Assembly (NCBI GenBank): GCA_965209095.1
Contig: OZ242381.1
Span: 5,084,001-5,148,000, forward strand
Source: MSPOR6 sp965209095
GTDB taxonomy: Bacteria > Poribacteria > WGA-4E > WGA-3G
Length of the DNA stretch: 64,000 nt
Reading direction: 5' to 3'
In this document: positions 17,688 through 26,231 of the stretch, piece by piece
Layout: every line of letters begins with the position of its first letter
Numbering within the stretch: position 1 is the first letter of the stretch
Notes under the pieces: generated by a model
Databases searched by the model: none
The model's input: the letters and a program-made list of their open reading frames with translations, nothing else
Told to the model about the DNA's origin: nothing
Made by a program: the position numbers and the translations under genes

Positions 17688-18407
17688 TCAAAATCCATAT
17701 AATGAAGCAGCACTGATAAACGCTTTAAATAATTTCTCCGCATGCCCACGAAGTTCTGGTTCTTTCAACATACGTTCAGGATGGTATTGCACACCTATTA
17801 CGAAACGTCTTGATGGGATTTCCATAGCCTCAATGATGTTATCCGTTGTGCGAGCTGTTACAGCAAAACCTTCTCCAATATCATCAACGGTTTGATGATG
17901 GGCTGAATTGACAACAGTTTGGTGCTCATTTACGATTTCGCTTAACCGGCTGTGACACTTAATATCTATTTGATGCCGAGAATCTTCTTCTTCTATCTTT
18001 TTATGGATGAGTGCTTCCTGTGGATATAAAGATTCTATATCTTGATAGAGGTATCCTCCCATTGCGACACTCATAACTTGGATGCCTCTACAAATACCGA
18101 AAACGGGAATGTTGCCTTCCAAAGCCTTTTGACATAGACGTATTTCTAAAGCATCACGCGACCTACTAACATATTTAATGGTTTGATGCCGTTCCTGAGA
18201 ATAACGCCCAGGATCCATGTCCCCACCGCCTGGTAGCAGAAGTCCATCAATTTTATCAAGGTACTTAGAAATAGATGCAAGGTGTTCTGAAATAGATTTT
18301 TCCCGCGATACGAATAGAAGTGGCTCGCCATTGAACTCAGTGATCGCTTCAATATAGTCGTCCATCATTGTTCTATCTTTACATGTGATTCCAATTATGG
18401 GTTTCAT
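17688..18407 (-). CDS. Class I glutamine amidotransferase, gamma-glutamyl-GABA hydrolase (PuuD/C26) family
   Basis: A 239-residue amidotransferase-fold hydrolase. The nucleophile is Cys106 in PVFGICRGIQ, the oxyanion and substrate segment is LLLPGGGDMDPGRY around 57-69, and the catalytic His209 and Glu211 lie in GVQYHPE. This pattern fits peptidase C26 enzymes that cleave gamma-glutamyl amides, such as PuuD in putrescine breakdown. No other putrescine genes are nearby, so the exact substrate is open. It lies 142 bp downstream of the M81 peptidase gene on the same strand, a pairing that suggests a shared amide-hydrolysing role but does not prove it. Confidence 0.88.
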   Translation of the reverse strand: MKPIIGITCKDRTMMDDYIEAITEFNGEPLLFVSREKSISEHLASISKYLDKIDGLLLPGGGDMDPGRYSQERHQTIKYVSRSRDALEIRLCQKALEGNIPVFGICRGIQVMSVAMGGYLYQDIESLYPQEALIHKKIEEEDSRHQIDIKCHSRLSEIVNEHQTVVNSAHHQTVDDIGEGFAVTARTTDNIIEAMEIPSRRFVIGVQYHPERMLKEPELRGHAEKLFKAFISAASLYGF

Positions 18408-18549
18408 ATCTAAAAAGCTCCCTTTATTACTTTTTTATGTGTTATGAGATACTATTTAGTGAAATAGCAAACTAATCCGATAGGTGTGCTAAATTCTGAT
18501 AACGAATTTAGCATAAATTAGGCAGAATATTAATAGAATTCTATATTCC

Positions 18550-20004
18550 TCAATCCAACGGAAACAACGGCCGACGAACATTCTGATAAGAAAAATGGAG
18601 TGGATTCACTGCAGTTAATCCAGGTGTATCCACCTCAATAATCTTTCCCGCAATTGGTTCATAGGCAGCACGGTATGCAATGGCAGCTTTAACAACAATT
18701 ATCTGCATGGACTTCAGATCAATTCCGAGACTCAACAGCTGCTGTAGGCTAAAAGGGGTTTGACGTTTACTTGTCAGGACCACCAGAGAATTGTCTAATT
18801 CAACGACTGCAGTTAGCCCTTGATTGTGATATTTCTGTCCTCCGTGACGCGGTGCTGTCTCAATAAAATGTCCATCGTGTATTAATCGGACCTTGCCTTG
18901 AATTGGAACAGGATCACCATGCAGATCGTCAGTTTTCCCACCTACAGAAAGAGATATATCATTGCTAACACCCGCCTTGATACAGGTTTGTACACTCTCT
19001 GGATCATACAATATAACGACAAAACCCGTAGCTTTCTGTCTGATCAATTCCTCAAGGATAATTGTGCTATCCCCTGGTGACCCTCCGCCAATGTTGTCCC
19101 CCATTTCAACGAGAATCACAGGATGATCCTTACTTTGCATTGCTTGCTGAACTGCTATTGCTGCATCAGGTAGATTCAATGACAGTTGGTCTCGGACATT
19201 CCACAACATATCAGATAGTTTATTGACTTCAGTTTGAGCGAGATGTGGTTCATCGTCAGTTACAACTATGAAGGAAGGACCTATTTCGGACACATCAGCA
19301 TACGGATATCCTGCAGCAACATTTGCAACAAGAATGTTGGCACTGTTTTCTAATTGCTTTGCATTATTGATGATAGATAACATCGGTTCTTTGCTTGTGT
19401 TCTGGTATAGAATGTTGAGTATCATCGGAGGTTTGGAAAGTGCTTGGGTTGGATTGACATCTTCTTTCAGGATACGCATTAGTAACTCTCCTGCTTGAAT
19501 GCCACGTTGCCGTTGGTCAATGTGTGGATTAGTTTTGTAGATTACGATTGCTGTTGATTTGTCAACCATCTGTTGTGAAACATTTGCATGGTGGTCAAGT
19601 GTAACAACGATTGGTAAAGACTCACCAAATACTTTTCTCAACCGACGAAGCATTTCACCATCACCATCAGGATAACTTTCAACTACCATTGCTCCATGTA
19701 ATGCGAGTAAAATTCCATCAAGGTCTTGGACTGAGTTGAGTTTTTGAATGAGAATATCGGTGAGTCTATCAAATGCGTCATCTGTAACTGGACCGGCTGG
19801 CATGGCAGTTGCCATTATGGTAGGAATACCGATGATGTTATTTCTTTCAATACATTGGATATAACCGCCCATCTCATGGTGCGTATCTTTCCATGTGGAG
19901 ACTATATCTACTCCAATTGTTTTGGAAAATGCATTGAAATCCGTAAGTGTGTTGCTAAACGTATTAGATTCATGCATTATTCCACCGAAAGCAATTTTGT
20001 GCAT
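18550..20004 (-). CDS. M81 family metallopeptidase (MlrC-like)
   Basis: A 484-residue protein matching the MlrC/DUF1485 family in length and blocks: FGGIMHESNTFSN at the N-terminus, LALHGAMVVE near 100, VVTLDHHANVS near 135 and IYKTNPHIDQRQRG near 155. The C-terminal domain contains LVEMGDNIGGGSPGDST near 305 and RHGGQKYHNQG near 398. The His and Asp residues in these blocks bind a metal. The founding member opens linearised microcystin, but most homologues have unknown substrates. The start ATG at 20004 lies behind a weak site (GAGCAAGGATAAATT). Confidence 0.9.
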   Translation of the reverse strand: MHKIAFGGIMHESNTFSNTLTDFNAFSKTIGVDIVSTWKDTHHEMGGYIQCIERNNIIGIPTIMATAMPAGPVTDDAFDRLTDILIQKLNSVQDLDGILLALHGAMVVESYPDGDGEMLRRLRKVFGESLPIVVTLDHHANVSQQMVDKSTAIVIYKTNPHIDQRQRGIQAGELLMRILKEDVNPTQALSKPPMILNILYQNTSKEPMLSIINNAKQLENSANILVANVAAGYPYADVSEIGPSFIVVTDDEPHLAQTEVNKLSDMLWNVRDQLSLNLPDAAIAVQQAMQSKDHPVILVEMGDNIGGGSPGDSTIILEELIRQKATGFVVILYDPESVQTCIKAGVSNDISLSVGGKTDDLHGDPVPIQGKVRLIHDGHFIETAPRHGGQKYHNQGLTAVVELDNSLVVLTSKRQTPFSLQQLLSLGIDLKSMQIIVVKAAIAYRAAYEPIAGKIIEVDTPGLTAVNPLHFSYQNVRRPLFPLD

Positions 20005-20143
20005 AATTTATCCTTGCTCATATCATTATGATTTAAAATACCTTGACGAAGATAATATAAATAGTGTATCATTTAACACATAATTTTACTTGTGTTTATT
20101 ACATTGAAAAGTCAATCAAACAGATTTCAGACTAAATGAAATA

Positions 20144-20767
20144 GTGAAAGAACGTATGCATGACAATGGTGTACGAAAGAACCGTATTGAAGAAGCATTA
20201 GAAGTTGCTGCACAGGCACACCACGGACAATTTCGTAAAGGCACAGGAACTCCTTATATATCACATCCTTATGCTGTTGGTCTGATATTGATGCATGAGG
20301 GATGTTCGGAGGAAGTGGTTATTGCTGGTCTTCTGCACGATACAGTTGAAGATACTGACATGACATTGGCATGTATACAAAAGAGATTTGGAGAAACTGT
20401 CGCGGAAATAGTTGATGGTTGTTCGGAAGATAAATCTTTGCGATGGCGTGAACGAAAGGCAGAACGGATTGAAGCGTTGAAGTCTGCAAGTGCTGAAGTA
20501 TGTCTTGTAACTTGTGCTGATAAACTTCACAATCTTAGGACTGTGATTTCTGAATATGATGAAATCGGTGATTTGGTGTGGGAGCGTTTTCACGGCGGTG
20601 TTGAAGCACAAGGTTGGTATTACCAAAGCATTTTAGAGAGTCTACGGTTTCAGAGAGAAAACTACATAAACGGGACTTGTGAAGACACTTTACAGAAACA
20701 GTTAGTAATTATTTACAATCAGTTGCATCAAGCTGTGAAGTGTCTTTTTGATAAAGAAACTGAATGA
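20144..20767 (+). CDS. HD-domain hydrolase resembling Mesh1/SpoT (small alarmone hydrolase-like)
   Basis: A 207-residue single HD domain. Ligand residues are His41 (YISHPYAV), His65-Asp66 with Glu69 and Asp70 (LLHDTVED) and Asp126 (CADKLHNLR). This is the pattern of the (p)ppGpp hydrolase half of SpoT, without a synthetase, TGS or ACT domain, and the size fits stand-alone Mesh1-type hydrolases. Alarmone hydrolysis is therefore likely but unproven; other nucleotides are possible. The start is GTG at 20144 or ATG at 20156. The IS200/IS605 scar begins about 40 bp after the stop. Confidence 0.87.
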   Translation: MKERMHDNGVRKNRIEEALEVAAQAHHGQFRKGTGTPYISHPYAVGLILMHEGCSEEVVIAGLLHDTVEDTDMTLACIQKRFGETVAEIVDGCSEDKSLRWRERKAERIEALKSASAEVCLVTCADKLHNLRTVISEYDEIGDLVWERFHGGVEAQGWYYQSILESLRFQRENYINGTCEDTLQKQLVIIYNQLHQAVKCLFDKETE

Positions 20768-20806
20768 AGGTTGTGTGCTTTTCGCAGTAATCACAACATT
20801 GGAACT

Positions 20807-20952
20807 ATTGACATACTTTTCCGGCTAAAGCAAGGAGATTCTTTTGTTCCTCGTGGGAACATTCCTCCTGTTTAATACGAGGGCAACAGGGACTTTCAAC
20901 CGAAAGTCCAAGGGCGGAGTCATTTCACGGTTTAGTTATCCGTGTCCGCCCA
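20807..20952 (-). mobile_element. IS200/IS605-type right end with probable omega-RNA remnant
   Basis: On the minus strand, directly after the tnpB remnant, the sequence shows a GGACTTTCGG...GAAAGTCC hairpin region, then GGAGGAATGTTCCCACGAGG. It closes with AGAATCTCCTTGCTTTAGCC and GTATGTCAATAG. This closing block is the usual right end of IS605-family elements, and the stretch before it is where the TnpB guide RNA is encoded. The transposase gene tnpA and a full tnpB are missing, so the element cannot move by itself. Confidence 0.75.
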
Positions 20953-21165
20953 CTACGGGGACACTGAGGTATCCAAGATACTCTTTTGTCTGATATTGAT
21001 TGCACCTACACCGTTGCAGAGATATTTAAAACCACACGGACAGGTATAGTTTCGGTTGTTTGGTTTCTTTCGGTTACCACATTTGGGACAAGTTTGAGAG
21101 GTATGTGCCTCGTCTATTGCTTTACTGTGATACCTAACACTTTCGCTTTTATAAGAAAAAGTTAA
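20953..21165 (-). pseudogene. TnpB remnant (C-terminal zinc ribbon, IS200/IS605)
   Basis: The last 70 codons encode AIDEAHTSQTCPKCGNRKK and YTCPCGF, the four-cysteine zinc ribbon of OrfB/TnpB, and then GVGAINIRQ, where the usual catalytic Asp (RDxxGAxNI) is replaced by Asn in CNGVGAINI. Nothing upstream resembles the RuvC core. Upstream codons of the same open frame run antisense through the next gene and are not coding. It is a decayed 3' fragment. Confidence 0.8.
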
Positions 21166-21229
21166 AAAAACTCTTGATACACAAAAAGTCTGCACGATCA
21201 ACTTACTCTTTTTGACAAGGAGAACATTA

Positions 21230-21670
21230 ATGATATTCAGAGTCCTACAAGATGTGAAAAAGTTGTTATCTTCCCCAGAACGATGGACACGCGGAACACT
21301 TGCACGCAACCGAAAAGGAAAAACGAATTGGCAGAATTCCAATGCCGAAAGTTTTTGTATGACAGGAGCCGTCAACCGTATTATCTATGATTTAGCGATC
21401 GCAAATAAGTCTAAGGTTTGGACAGAAACGATGAAGGCCCTTTTCAATACCATTATAGCAGATGCAAAAGAACCTCCATACATTCAGCGAAAAGGCGGCC
21501 CAGCAATGACACTATACAGAATGATAGCAAGATTCAACGACAGATCTACTTACAATGATATTATCAGAATTCTTGATAAAGCAATTGAGAGTGAGAAACG
21601 GAAATCTTTCAAAGCATTAAGGATGCGAGAAAAAGGAATTGGACCTCTGCCCAAAGACCCATATCCCTAA
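21230..21670 (+). CDS. DUF6197-like small protein
   Basis: A 146-residue protein. I take the ATG at 21230 because AAGGAG sits 7 nt upstream; a TTG at 21212 in frame has no such support. The layout resembles DUF6197: an N-terminal VLQDVKKLLSSPERWTRGTL, then CMTGAVNRI, and a closing RFNDRSTYNDIIRILDKAIE, the part of that family with the usual W/F-ND-x-x-x(T) and fDrAi blocks. No function is established for the family. It lies 18 bp upstream of selD and may share its transcript. Confidence 0.65.
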   Translation: MIFRVLQDVKKLLSSPERWTRGTLARNRKGKTNWQNSNAESFCMTGAVNRIIYDLAIANKSKVWTETMKALFNTIIADAKEPPYIQRKGGPAMTLYRMIARFNDRSTYNDIIRILDKAIESEKRKSFKALRMREKGIGPLPKDPYP

Positions 21671-21688
21671 ATACAAAATCTCAAAATT

Positions 21689-22735
21689 ATGACAAACAAG
21701 AAAATTCGTCTTACTGCCACCGTCAAATGTGCGGGATGAGCATCAAAACTTGCTCCGGGTGAGCTTTCCCAAATCTTAGATAACCTTCCCAAATCCACAG
21801 ACCCTAACCTACTTGTAGGCACAGAGACCTCTGATGACGCTGGTATATATCGTTTATCTGATGACATAGCCCTTGTTAATACTGTGGACTATTTTACGCC
21901 AATCGTTGATGACCCATATACATTTGGGGCAATCGCAGCGACAAACTCACTCAGTGATGTTTATAGTATGGGTGGTGTTCCAAAGACTGCGTTGAATATT
22001 ACTTGCTGGCCTAAAGATGACCTTGATCTAACGATTCTGAGTGATATTGTCAGAGGTGGGGCTGATAAAGCTGCTGAATCTGGGGCAGCACTTGTTGGTG
22101 GACATACGGTGGATTCACCTGAACTTATGTATGGTCTTGCGGTGACAGGTGTCGTGCATCCAAATGAATATGTTAAAAACTATGGAGCACGTCCTGGTGA
22201 TGTACTTGTACTAACAAAAAAACTTGGTGTAGGTATTCTCACCACTGGATTGAAATTCAATAAGATAAGCGATGAAGTTCTGCCACAAGTTGTTGAATCC
22301 ATGACACGTCTCAATGCATCTGCTTCTGAGGTGATGTTAAAATATGGTGCTACTGCTTGTACGGATGTTACTGGTTATGGTCTGTTAGGGCATGCGTCTG
22401 AAATGGCAGAAGGTAACAATGTTCGTCTGCATATAGACAGTAGTTCCGTTCCTTTCTTTGACGATGCGCCATCACTTGTGGCAAAGAAAACTTACACGCA
22501 GGCATATCTTGCCAACACAAAGTTTCTTTCAGATAAGGTAACCTTCAAGACTTCAGTCTCGGAAGAAATGCGACATATTTTGATGGAGGCAGAAACTTCT
22601 GGTGGATTGTTATTTGCACTCCCCGCAGAAAATGCCGATTCTGCTATAAAAGAACTTCGTACTGCCGATTGTCCAGAAGCATCTGTTGTCGGTGAAGTGG
22701 TAGATGCAGATGTAGCACATATAGAAGTGCATTAG
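21689..22735 (+). CDS. selD: Selenide, water dikinase SelD, itself a selenocysteine protein
   Basis: A 348-residue SelD that makes selenophosphate from selenide and ATP for tRNA-Sec synthesis. An ATG-only scan would start at 21884, but the family's N-terminus is present upstream if the TGA at 21737-21739 is read through: VKCAG-U-ASKLAPGEL, then TSDDAGIYRL. Sec is codon 17, the position of the catalytic Cys in other SelD proteins, and the nearby Lys20 is kept. The AIRS domains follow, with DYFTPIVDDPYTFG, ATNSLSDVYSMGG and ALVGGHT. A SECIS-like hairpin lies just after the UGA. No clear Shine-Dalgarno precedes the ATG. It sits 18 bp after the DUF6197-like gene and 25 bp before pyrE. selA, selB and selC are not in the window. 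Confidence 0.93.
21737..21767 (+). promoter_or_regulatory. Selenocysteine UGA codon and SECIS-like hairpin in selD
   Basis: After the UGA (21737-21739), a 4-bp stem GCTC/GAGC (21752-21755, 21761-21764) closes a 5-nt loop CGGGT. AAA and TTT on either side could extend it past a bulge. The loop begins 16 nt after the UGA and starts with C then G, in line with the bacterial SECIS consensus of a small apical loop with an early G. The stem is short, so the call rests mainly on position and on the selD frame. Confidence 0.7.
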
Positions 22736-22760
22736 AAGTCTATCCAATTGGAAATCTTAT

Positions 22761-23282
22761 ATGACAAAATCTGAGTTAGCAAAGCAGATACGTGCAGTTT
22801 CATATCTTACAGGTGAATTCACATTACGTTCTGGACAAATAAGTACCTTTTATTGGGACAAGTACCGTTTTGAAAGTAACCCAACGTTACTGTCAGCAAT
22901 AGCAGAAGAAATGGTAAAATTACTACCGAAGGAATTTGACGGTTTAGCGGGATTGGAATTAGGTGGGATTCCACTCGTAACTGCAATTTCTTTACAAACA
23001 GGCAGTTCATGTTATTTTGTCCGTAAAGAAGCAAAATCTTATGGAACATGTAATCTCATAGAAGGAGGTGTAAAAGAAAAAAGCACACTTGTTGTTATAG
23101 AAGATGTAATCACCACTGCCGGACAGGTATGTACATCAATAGAACAGATCCGTGAAGAGGGGCACACGGTGGAGCATGTGGTGGCGGTAATTGATCGGCA
23201 AGCAGGGGGAGAGGAGAAGATAAATACATACGGTTGTTCTTTGGCATCCGTTTTTACGCTTGCCGAATTAGAGATAGTTTAA
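22761..23282 (+). CDS. pyrE: Orotate phosphoribosyltransferase
   Basis: A 173-residue enzyme that joins orotate to PRPP in UMP synthesis. The PRPP-binding loop is VVIEDVITTAGQV around residues 111-123. The N-terminal FTLRSGQISTFYWDKYRFES matches the orotate-binding region (usually SGxxSxxYxDxR), and GLELGGIPLVTAIS is the second core strand. It is slightly shorter than E. coli PyrE (213) but within the family. It begins 25 bp after selD; other pyrimidine genes are not nearby. Confidence 0.9.
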   Translation: MTKSELAKQIRAVSYLTGEFTLRSGQISTFYWDKYRFESNPTLLSAIAEEMVKLLPKEFDGLAGLELGGIPLVTAISLQTGSSCYFVRKEAKSYGTCNLIEGGVKEKSTLVVIEDVITTAGQVCTSIEQIREEGHTVEHVVAVIDRQAGGEEKINTYGCSLASVFTLAELEIV

Positions 23283-23447
23283 ACACCCATAATGTTGATA
23301 ATTAAACACACAATAGACAAATAGTTCAACTTTAAACAACTAATGACTTGTGCTGCTAAATAAGTCGTAAGTAAACACATTTCTAAATACTTCTTAAATT
23401 AAAAAGCACAAGCAACCGTAATAGAATACGAGAAATGTGAAAGCAAA

Positions 23448-24236
23448 ATGAAAATACTATTTATCGGAGATATAGTCGGCAATCCGGGGAGAAAAGTTGT
23501 AACTGAATATTTGAAACAAGTAAATAAAACACCTGAAAACTCTTATGACTTCATCGTTGCAAATGCAGAGAATGCAGCAGGTGGTAAGGGTTTAACCTTT
23601 GATATCGTTGACCAATTGTTAGCAGCAGGAGTTTCAGCGATAACGACTGGTAACCACGTTTGGGCACAAAAGGAAATACTTGACTTCATTGACACAACAC
23701 CACAATTGATTCGTCCAGCAAATTATCCTGCTGAAGTACCTGGTCGTGGTTTCACAATAGTAGATTCTGCAGATGGTAAAACCAAACTTGGTGTAATCAA
23801 TCTTGCTGGTCAGATTTTCATGAACAGGTATACCAATCCGTTCCATGCTCTGAATTCAATTCTACCAGAGTTAAAGGCAGTAACACCTTATGTGATTTTG
23901 GATTTTCATGCTGAAGCAACATCTGAAAAGATTGCGATGGGGTGGCATGCAGATGGAAGGGTGAGTGCGGTTATTGGAACACACACCCATGTTCAAACAG
24001 CAGATGAACGTGTGTTACCTCAAGGAACGGCTTACATCAGTGATGTTGGTATGACTGGACCTTACGACTCGGTTATTGGGAGTCGTATTGAACAGGTATT
24101 AGATAGTTTTCTTACATTGATGCCTACACGTTATGGTGTAGCTAAAGATAATGTTAGATTGAATGCAGTTCATATTGAATTGAATGATGAAACTGGTTTA
24201 GCTGAAAACATAGCAAGAATTCAATATCAACTGTAA
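23448..24236 (+). CDS. ymdB: YmdB-family metallophosphoesterase
   Basis: A 262-residue protein matching the YmdB/TIGR00282 family throughout. Metal-binding blocks are FIGDIVGNPGR (Asp8), VANAENAAGGKGLT (Asn and Glu), TTGNHVW (Asn-His), LDFHAEATSEK and GTHTHVQTADE. The Bacillus homologue is a 2',3'-cyclic nucleotide phosphodiesterase affecting biofilm and motility decisions. The 165-bp gap after pyrE holds no clear element. It is the first of a run with xseA downstream. Confidence 0.92.
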   Translation: MKILFIGDIVGNPGRKVVTEYLKQVNKTPENSYDFIVANAENAAGGKGLTFDIVDQLLAAGVSAITTGNHVWAQKEILDFIDTTPQLIRPANYPAEVPGRGFTIVDSADGKTKLGVINLAGQIFMNRYTNPFHALNSILPELKAVTPYVILDFHAEATSEKIAMGWHADGRVSAVIGTHTHVQTADERVLPQGTAYISDVGMTGPYDSVIGSRIEQVLDSFLTLMPTRYGVAKDNVRLNAVHIELNDETGLAENIARIQYQL

Positions 24237-24297
24237 ATCTACATGCAGAAAACCGATGCGGTATAATGATTTAAACGCGTGATATGGATGGACAAAT

Positions 24298-25518
24298 ATG
24301 CCATTAGATATTCCAATACCCCGTACTATATTTAGTGTGACACAAATTACAAGAACTATTACACGTATTATTGAACGGCAACCGCAACTTCAAAATGTAT
24401 GGGTAAAGGGACAGATTTCAAATCTCCGCAAACCTGCATCTGGGCATGTCTATTTTACACTCAAAGATGAGAATAGCACTATCAGGAGCGTTGTTTTTCG
24501 GAGTAGTGCATCTCGTTTAAAGTTTATCCCCCGCGATGGTGAAGAAGTACTTGTACAAGGAAAAATCAATATTTATGCTGCAAGCAGTGAATATCAGATT
24601 GTTGTCAATAAATTAGAACCTTTGGGTATTGGAGCTTTGCAACGTGCTTTTGAAGAATTAAAGCAGAGATTAGCTGCTGAAGGTTTGTTTGATACACACC
24701 ATAAAAAACCTTTGCCCAAGATTCCGATGAAAATAGGCGTGATAACATCAGAAACAGGTGCAGCAATCAGAGATATATTGCAACAACTTCAAAAACGCTT
24801 TCCCTTGTCTGAACTTCTTCTTTATCCTACACTTGTTCAGGGAGAATTTGCTGCTGCCCAGATTGCAAATGCAATTCATGATATGAACAATAGAACTGAC
24901 ATTGATATTCTGATAGTTGGTAGAGGGGGTGGTTCAATTGAAGATTTATGGGCATTTAATGAAGAAATTGTTGCCCGAGCGATATTTGCATCCACTATTC
25001 CAATAATTTCTGCTGTAGGACATGAGACAGATTACACTATCTCTGACATGGTAGCAGATCATCGATCTCCGACTCCATCTGCAGCTGTAGAGCACATAGT
25101 TCCTGATCAGCAAGACATTGTCCCATATTTGAAAACACAGGAAGAACGTCTAAGAAACCTTGTGTTACAAAGACTTGAAAATCAACGTGATGAACTTATT
25201 ATGTTGAAAGAAGAACTTTCGCCATCAAAAAGAAGAGATGTAATAAATCAGTTATATCAAACAATTGACAGTCTTGAAGCGTCATATCATAGATCTTTGA
25301 GCGAAAGAATTGATACGCAGAATGTCCTGCTACAAGCTTTTGCGGATCGATTAAATGGTTTAAGTCCTTTAGCAACTCTAAAACGGGGTTATAGTATTAC
25401 CAGAACTTCCAAAGGAGATATTATTACATCTAACACACAGACAAATGTTGGTGATAGACTTGATGTAACACTCTCTGAGGGTGGTTTGGTATGTACAGTT
25501 GAATCTCGTGTGGATTAG
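24298..25518 (+). CDS. xseA: Exodeoxyribonuclease VII large subunit
   Basis: A 406-residue XseA. The N-terminal OB-fold domain includes VWVKGQISNLRKPASGHVYF and IRSVVFRS. The catalytic domain follows with IGVITSETGAAIRDIL, DILIVGRGGGSIEDLWAFNEE and ISAVGHETDYTISDMVADHR. The C-terminal coiled coil ends in the usual SPLATLKRGYSI motif. With XseB it degrades single-stranded DNA to short oligonucleotides. It is separated from xseB by a 461-bp gap occupied by a repeat element, whereas the two genes are commonly adjacent. Confidence 0.96.
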   Translation: MPLDIPIPRTIFSVTQITRTITRIIERQPQLQNVWVKGQISNLRKPASGHVYFTLKDENSTIRSVVFRSSASRLKFIPRDGEEVLVQGKINIYAASSEYQIVVNKLEPLGIGALQRAFEELKQRLAAEGLFDTHHKKPLPKIPMKIGVITSETGAAIRDILQQLQKRFPLSELLLYPTLVQGEFAAAQIANAIHDMNNRTDIDILIVGRGGGSIEDLWAFNEEIVARAIFASTIPIISAVGHETDYTISDMVADHRSPTPSAAVEHIVPDQQDIVPYLKTQEERLRNLVLQRLENQRDELIMLKEELSPSKRRDVINQLYQTIDSLEASYHRSLSERIDTQNVLLQAFADRLNGLSPLATLKRGYSITRTSKGDIITSNTQTNVGDRLDVTLSEGGLVCTVESRVD

Positions 25519-25550
25519 ATGTTACCCGTCTGATTTAGTTAAGGATACTA

Positions 25551-25913
25551 AATTATAACTATAGTTTGGACAGTTTTCGTGTTTTCGTCTGTATTGTTTT
25601 TTAGACACCTGTCGCACCGCTGGTGCTTGGTTACTGAATGTATTGACGTTTCTATACACTTGTCGCACCGCTGGTGCTATCGAAATGGACAATAAAATGC
25701 TTTTTCTGTGAGTTTCGGACAGTGTTGGAACTCAATGAAAATATATCAGACATCAAAGTGACAGTCCCAGAGGGATGGAATGTGTATAGATCATTTCCAG
25801 TCCCACTCTAAGCCCCAGAGGGGCGAAATGTGTTTTAGCACGAGATTTAAAAATGAAAATGAAAATGAAAAGCATCACAACTCAAAAAACTGTCCAAACT
25901 ATAGTAATTATAA
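25551..25913. mobile_element. MITE-like element between xseA and xseB
   Basis: Perfect 19-bp terminal inverted repeats, CTATAGTTTGGACAGTTTT at 25559-25577 and its complement at 25886-25904, bound 346 bp; flanking TTATAA and TTATAA-like bases extend the symmetry to about 25551-25913. No frame inside looks like a transposase. The interior carries two copies of TGTCGCACCGCTGGTGCT (25610-25627, 25661-25678), itself palindromic (GCACC/GGTGC), and two short CCCAGAGGG(A/G)-type units near 25768 and 25812. This is a non-autonomous element or nested repeat insertion. Confidence 0.72.
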
Positions 25914-25979
25914 CAGATTAATATTCTTTTATTTTCATATTTCATATATGTTTAATTATACCGTGAGGGGAGAGACCGT

Positions 25980-26231
25980 TTGACTTTTGAAGAGAAACTT
26001 GAAAGATTAAAAGAGATTGTAGAACTATTAGAATCTCCAGAGACTTTGGAATTGGACACTTCCTTGTCACTTTTTGAAGAAGGTGTTGGATTGGTTCGTT
26101 CGTGTCGGAAACTCCTTGAAGATGCTGAAGTCCGGATTCAAATTATATCGCAAGATGAAAACAACGTGAATGATGGGGAATCCTTATCGGAAAATGAAAA
26201 CGGAGTATTTGATGGTTTTGAAGAAAATTAA
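25980..26231 (+). CDS. xseB: Exodeoxyribonuclease VII small subunit
   Basis: An 83-residue XseB of normal length: FEEKLERLKEIVELLESPET, then LDTSLSLFEEGVGLVRSCRKLLEDAEVRI, the two-helix core that clasps XseA. The start is TTG at 25980, 11 nt behind GAGGGGAGAG; no ATG is available upstream in frame. The acidic C-terminus overlaps the dxs start. The MITE-like element ends only about 70 bp upstream, so xseB may use a promoter in or next to that element. Confidence 0.92.
   Translation: MTFEEKLERLKEIVELLESPETLELDTSLSLFEEGVGLVRSCRKLLEDAEVRIQIISQDENNVNDGESLSENENGVFDGFEEN

Noticed and set aside
25610..25678. Possible CRISPR-like repeats in the xseA-xseB gap
   Set aside because: Two units only, each self-complementary and inside a MITE-like element.
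25780..25983. 67-codon frame upstream of xseB
   Set aside because: It lies inside the MITE-like element and is low-complexity (ENENEKHHN).
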